The translations under genes and the position numbers were made by a program. Positions 11,678 to 13,700 of a stretch of DNA of 13,700 nt are shown piece after piece. A model generated the notes under the pieces. That model ran no database searches, was not told the origin of the DNA, and saw only the letters and a list, made by a program, of their open reading frames with translations. Origin of the DNA: CG1-02-33-12 sp964403775 (GTDB taxonomy: Archaea; Nanobdellota; Nanobdellia; Woesearchaeales; CG1-02-33-12); contig CAYOHL010000021.1 in assembly GCA_964403775.1 (NCBI GenBank), forward strand, positions 1-13,700, read 5' to 3'. Each line of letters starts with the position of its first letter. The first letter of the stretch is position 1.

Positions 11678-12778
11678 CTAGATAATGCTCCCAAACAGCC
11701 TGCTGATAACTGCTGAAAAGATTAAAAATAATACGATTGTGGAAACAATGAATACAGGGATATATTTTGCCCCTGCTTTTATCTCCCCTTTTCTTATTGT
11801 TGCAATTATCACAGATGAAAAGTAAGAGGTTATAACAAGGCATGCAATGGCAAATATCCTGAAATCCCCAACAGATATGCCTGCCCCAGAGAAATTAAGA
11901 GAAAAGGTTGTCATTCCTGAAGGGACATCAAGCTTTAACATAAGGCTGCTTACTATAAAAAGCAGATGGCTTGACAGTGCAAATAATAAAGGTGCTGCAA
12001 CTATTGTTGCAAATGAAATAAATATTACATAGGTTGTTACATTTGCTGAAAGCTCTTTCTTCATAATCTTTGACTCCTGGATATCAGTTGATATCTTGGT
12101 GAGAAGGTCTCCAATTTCGCCTCCAGCAGCTATACCCTCAATAAGAAGGTTTATTGAACGTTTCAGCATGATTGAATCATATTTTTCTGAAAACCTTTTG
12201 AGAGCTCCCTCAAGGTCTTCACCAGTCATGGTTTCCTTTGCAACCGTCTCTATCTCGCTGGCCAAAACCCCGAATTGGGGCCTTACAGCATACCATAAAG
12301 CACGGTCAATAGGCATGCCTGCCCTTATGTTTGCAGATGTTAACTGCAGAAAGTCTGCAAGAACCTCTTCTATTCCAATCCTTCTTTTGAATATCTTCAG
12401 ATCAATGATAAGATAAAACAACAGCCACAGCATTAGCAGGAGTAAAACAAATAAAACCACCCACACAAAAAACATAATAAAGCTAACATATAAAACACCA
12501 TATTTCAAGTCAGTTGAGAAACGGTAAATAAGGTAAAATGAGACAATTAAATTAAAGAAAACACACAGGTTAAATATCATTTTAGATAATTTGTAGGATT
12601 CAATAGCAAAACCTGCTCTTTGCAAGTAATGCCTTAATCTGTTCCTTCTGTGCTCAACCATCAATTTCTTTTTTTTCTGTTTCTGAAGCTTTCTATACAG
12701 CCTGATTTTTTCCTCAATGCTCTCCTCCTTTGTCTCTTTTGGTTTTTTTGATGGTTTAAACAGTTCCCTTATATTCAT
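11678..12778 (-). CDS. T2SF-domain membrane protein (TadC/ArlJ-like), second of a pair
   Basis: This is a 366-aa polytopic membrane protein of the GspF/TadC/ArlJ superfamily, the inner-membrane platform on which an ATPase acts to assemble pilins. It starts with a long, highly basic cytoplasmic tail (about 1-55, with SKKPKETKEES and QKQKKKKLM). Membrane segments lie at about 66-86 and 95-128. The T2SF helical domain covers about 137-235 (EEVLADFLQLTSANIRAGMPIDRAL split; GEDLEGAL; IAAGGEIGDLL), and further membrane segments lie near 247-275, 309-330 and 341-363. Its ATG overlaps the previous stop as ATGA, so the two T2SF proteins are translationally coupled and probably form one complex. In ArlJ a single chain of about 550 aa carries the platform; here it is two genes, as in TadB/TadC systems. 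The assignment to pilus rather than another secretion type rests on the pilin gene next door. Confidence 0.9.
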   Translation of the reverse strand: MNIRELFKPSKKPKETKEESIEEKIRLYRKLQKQKKKKLMVEHRRNRLRHYLQRAGFAIESYKLSKMIFNLCVFFNLIVSFYLIYRFSTDLKYGVLYVSFIMFFVWVVLFVLLLLMLWLLFYLIIDLKIFKRRIGIEEVLADFLQLTSANIRAGMPIDRALWYAVRPQFGVLASEIETVAKETMTGEDLEGALKRFSEKYDSIMLKRSINLLIEGIAAGGEIGDLLTKISTDIQESKIMKKELSANVTTYVIFISFATIVAAPLLFALSSHLLFIVSSLMLKLDVPSGMTTFSLNFSGAGISVGDFRIFAIACLVITSYFSSVIIATIRKGEIKAGAKYIPVFIVSTIVLFLIFSAVISRLFGSII

Positions 12779-13602
12779 ATTTCCACCGCAGGTCTTGAGG
12801 ATTTTATAATTGAGAAGAACATATACTGGATAAACCCAAGGAACAATGCTATTGCCAGCAAAGCAGTCAAATCAACTTTTATTGAGATAAAGGTTGTAAG
12901 TACAATGAGCATTGTTATGCCCAATGAAGGAACTATGATTGCTATGACCATATAGAACATTGCCAATGGGTTTAGCTTTCTTCCATACTCTTTGACATCA
13001 ATAACCTGCTCGCGAACAATCTGGTCGAGTATATTTGAAAGCGAGCTTGAGATGTCAGCCCCTGTTCTTAGCGAGTTAAGGATCTGCCACAGCACTTTTG
13101 TTAAATCTGAGGAAGGGGTTGTCTCGATTGTTTCGTTTATTGCATCCTCTATTGTTGTTCCCATGGAAACCTTGTCTATTATTTCCTTAAAGTATTCTCC
13201 AATTACTTCATAATTTTTTGAGGCATTGACCATTGCATCATATAGGGAAACTCCTGATTCAAGCTCTATTATCATAAAGCGGCCAGCAAAAACAATCTCC
13301 CTGCTTATTTCTCTTCCCTTTCTTAATATCTTGACATCTGGCACCTTAAGCATATAGAAGAATGTAATAAAAAACATAAAAAGCGGGAAAGCAAAATATA
13401 ATATACGTGATAATATCTCCAACTGGGTAAGCACTGTTACAAACAAAGCAGTTATTCCTGTTGTAAGGTAGAATGCAGATAAAAGTGTCTTTTTTATAAA
13501 TTGCTCTGGCGTGTCAAACATGCCTGCTTGCTTTAACTTTGTGTTGAGCCCAGGGAGAGTTCTTGCAATCCTTCTAATTAATATATTGCTGATATAAATC
13601 AC
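12775..13602 (-). CDS. T2SF-domain membrane protein (TadB/ArlJ-like), first of a pair
   Basis: The 275-aa protein has the same superfamily layout. An N-terminal PGLNTKLKQAG segment (17-27) precedes two membrane helices (about 39-60 and 66-86). A T2SF cytoplasmic domain (about 102-200) carries FMIIELESGVSLYDAMVNAS, MGTTIEDAI and RTGADISSSLSNIL, and two C-terminal membrane helices (about 212-236 and 243-265) follow. The start is GTG 13602, overlapping the upstream stop as GTGA, with AGGTGAT across the junction acting as ribosome binding site. No later Met would keep the conserved PGL segment. The coupled chain upstream gene, this gene, second T2SF gene is the classic order ATPase-TadB-TadC, which suggests but does not prove that the truncated upstream gene is the assembly ATPase. 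Confidence 0.9.
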   Translation of the reverse strand: MIYISNILIRRIARTLPGLNTKLKQAGMFDTPEQFIKKTLLSAFYLTTGITALFVTVLTQLEILSRILYFAFPLFMFFITFFYMLKVPDVKILRKGREISREIVFAGRFMIIELESGVSLYDAMVNASKNYEVIGEYFKEIIDKVSMGTTIEDAINETIETTPSSDLTKVLWQILNSLRTGADISSSLSNILDQIVREQVIDVKEYGRKLNPLAMFYMVIAIIVPSLGITMLIVLTTFISIKVDLTALLAIALFLGFIQYMFFSIIKSSRPAVEI

Positions 13603-13700
13603 CTTTGCTTCTTAATTGGCCTGGCACTTTTCTTCCTTTCTGGTTTGTTATTTTTTACAGAAATTTTTTTCTTAGCTAAACTAAAGGATTTCTCCTTTTT
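13599..13700 (-). CDS. C-terminal tail of an upstream protein (partial)
   Basis: An open frame enters from the right edge and ends in TGA that overlaps the GTG start of the next gene by 4 bp. The 33 visible residues are very basic (KKEKSFSLAKKKISVKN ... RPIKKQR) and look like a flexible cytoplasmic tail. Gene order in pilus and secretion loci makes a type II/IV secretion ATPase (VirB11/TadA family) the likely identity, but no ATPase motif lies inside the window, so this is inference only. Confidence 0.6.
   Translation of the reverse strand, partial: KKEKSFSLAKKKISVKNNKPERKKSARPIKKQR

Overview
This is AT-rich archaeal DNA, most likely from a small-genome DPANN archaeon of the Woesearchaeota/Pacearchaeota kind. 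The archaeal call is firm. It rests on a RadA recombinase with a helix-hairpin-helix domain, a zinc-finger archaeal RPA, a class III (archaellin/pilin-type) signal peptide, paired T2SF membrane proteins, and TATA boxes lying about 26 nt before start codons. The DPANN placement is inference, from the many short lineage-specific membrane-anchored proteins and very tight packing. A run of exactly 100 N at 6735-6834 is an assembly gap, so this is probably a metagenomic or draft scaffold.

Layout. A plus-strand gene enters from the left edge (1-861): a MinD/Mrp-type ATPase with two inserted [4Fe-4S] ferredoxin motifs. Everything else is on the minus strand, so read it from right to left. (i) 13700-11678: the Lys-rich tail of an upstream protein, then two T2SF membrane proteins, joined by 4-bp stop/start overlaps. 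(ii) 11587-11150: a likely major pilin with its own promoter, a strong ribosome binding site and a T-rich terminator. (iii) 11076-10207: a MEMO/AmrB-family protein. (iv) 10161-4409: a ten-gene, roughly 5.7-kb run of mostly unrecognised proteins. Each has one N-terminal membrane anchor, usually preceded by Lys/Arg-Lys-Ala/Gly, and the run includes a prepilin-like 401-aa protein, a thrombospondin-type-3-like calcium-loop protein and a degenerate Amidase_3-like protein. (v) 4324-2809: RPA overlapping a YdjM-type membrane protein. (vi) 2712-2422: a 96-aa conserved-looking small protein with a long, hairpin-containing leader. (vii) 2341-1328: RadA. (viii) 1279-952: two very small genes, a two-helix membrane protein and a 47-aa coiled coil.

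How it fits together. The right two thirds looks like a surface-appendage or secretion locus. The T2SF pair would be the membrane platform, the 145-aa protein the main subunit, and the ten-gene operon a set of minor pilin-like or envelope components of unknown role. This operon is the best candidate for an undescribed system. The left third is a DNA recombination neighbourhood (RadA, RPA and a small protein that may bind nucleic acid). Six of the seven predicted promoters imply leaderless or short-leader transcripts (the 11635-11663 pilin promoter gives a leader of about 24-43 nt depending on the box); the 96-aa gene, with a leader of about 76 nt, is the clear exception. No tRNA, rRNA, CRISPR array, IS element or gene-free stretch over 300 bases was seen.
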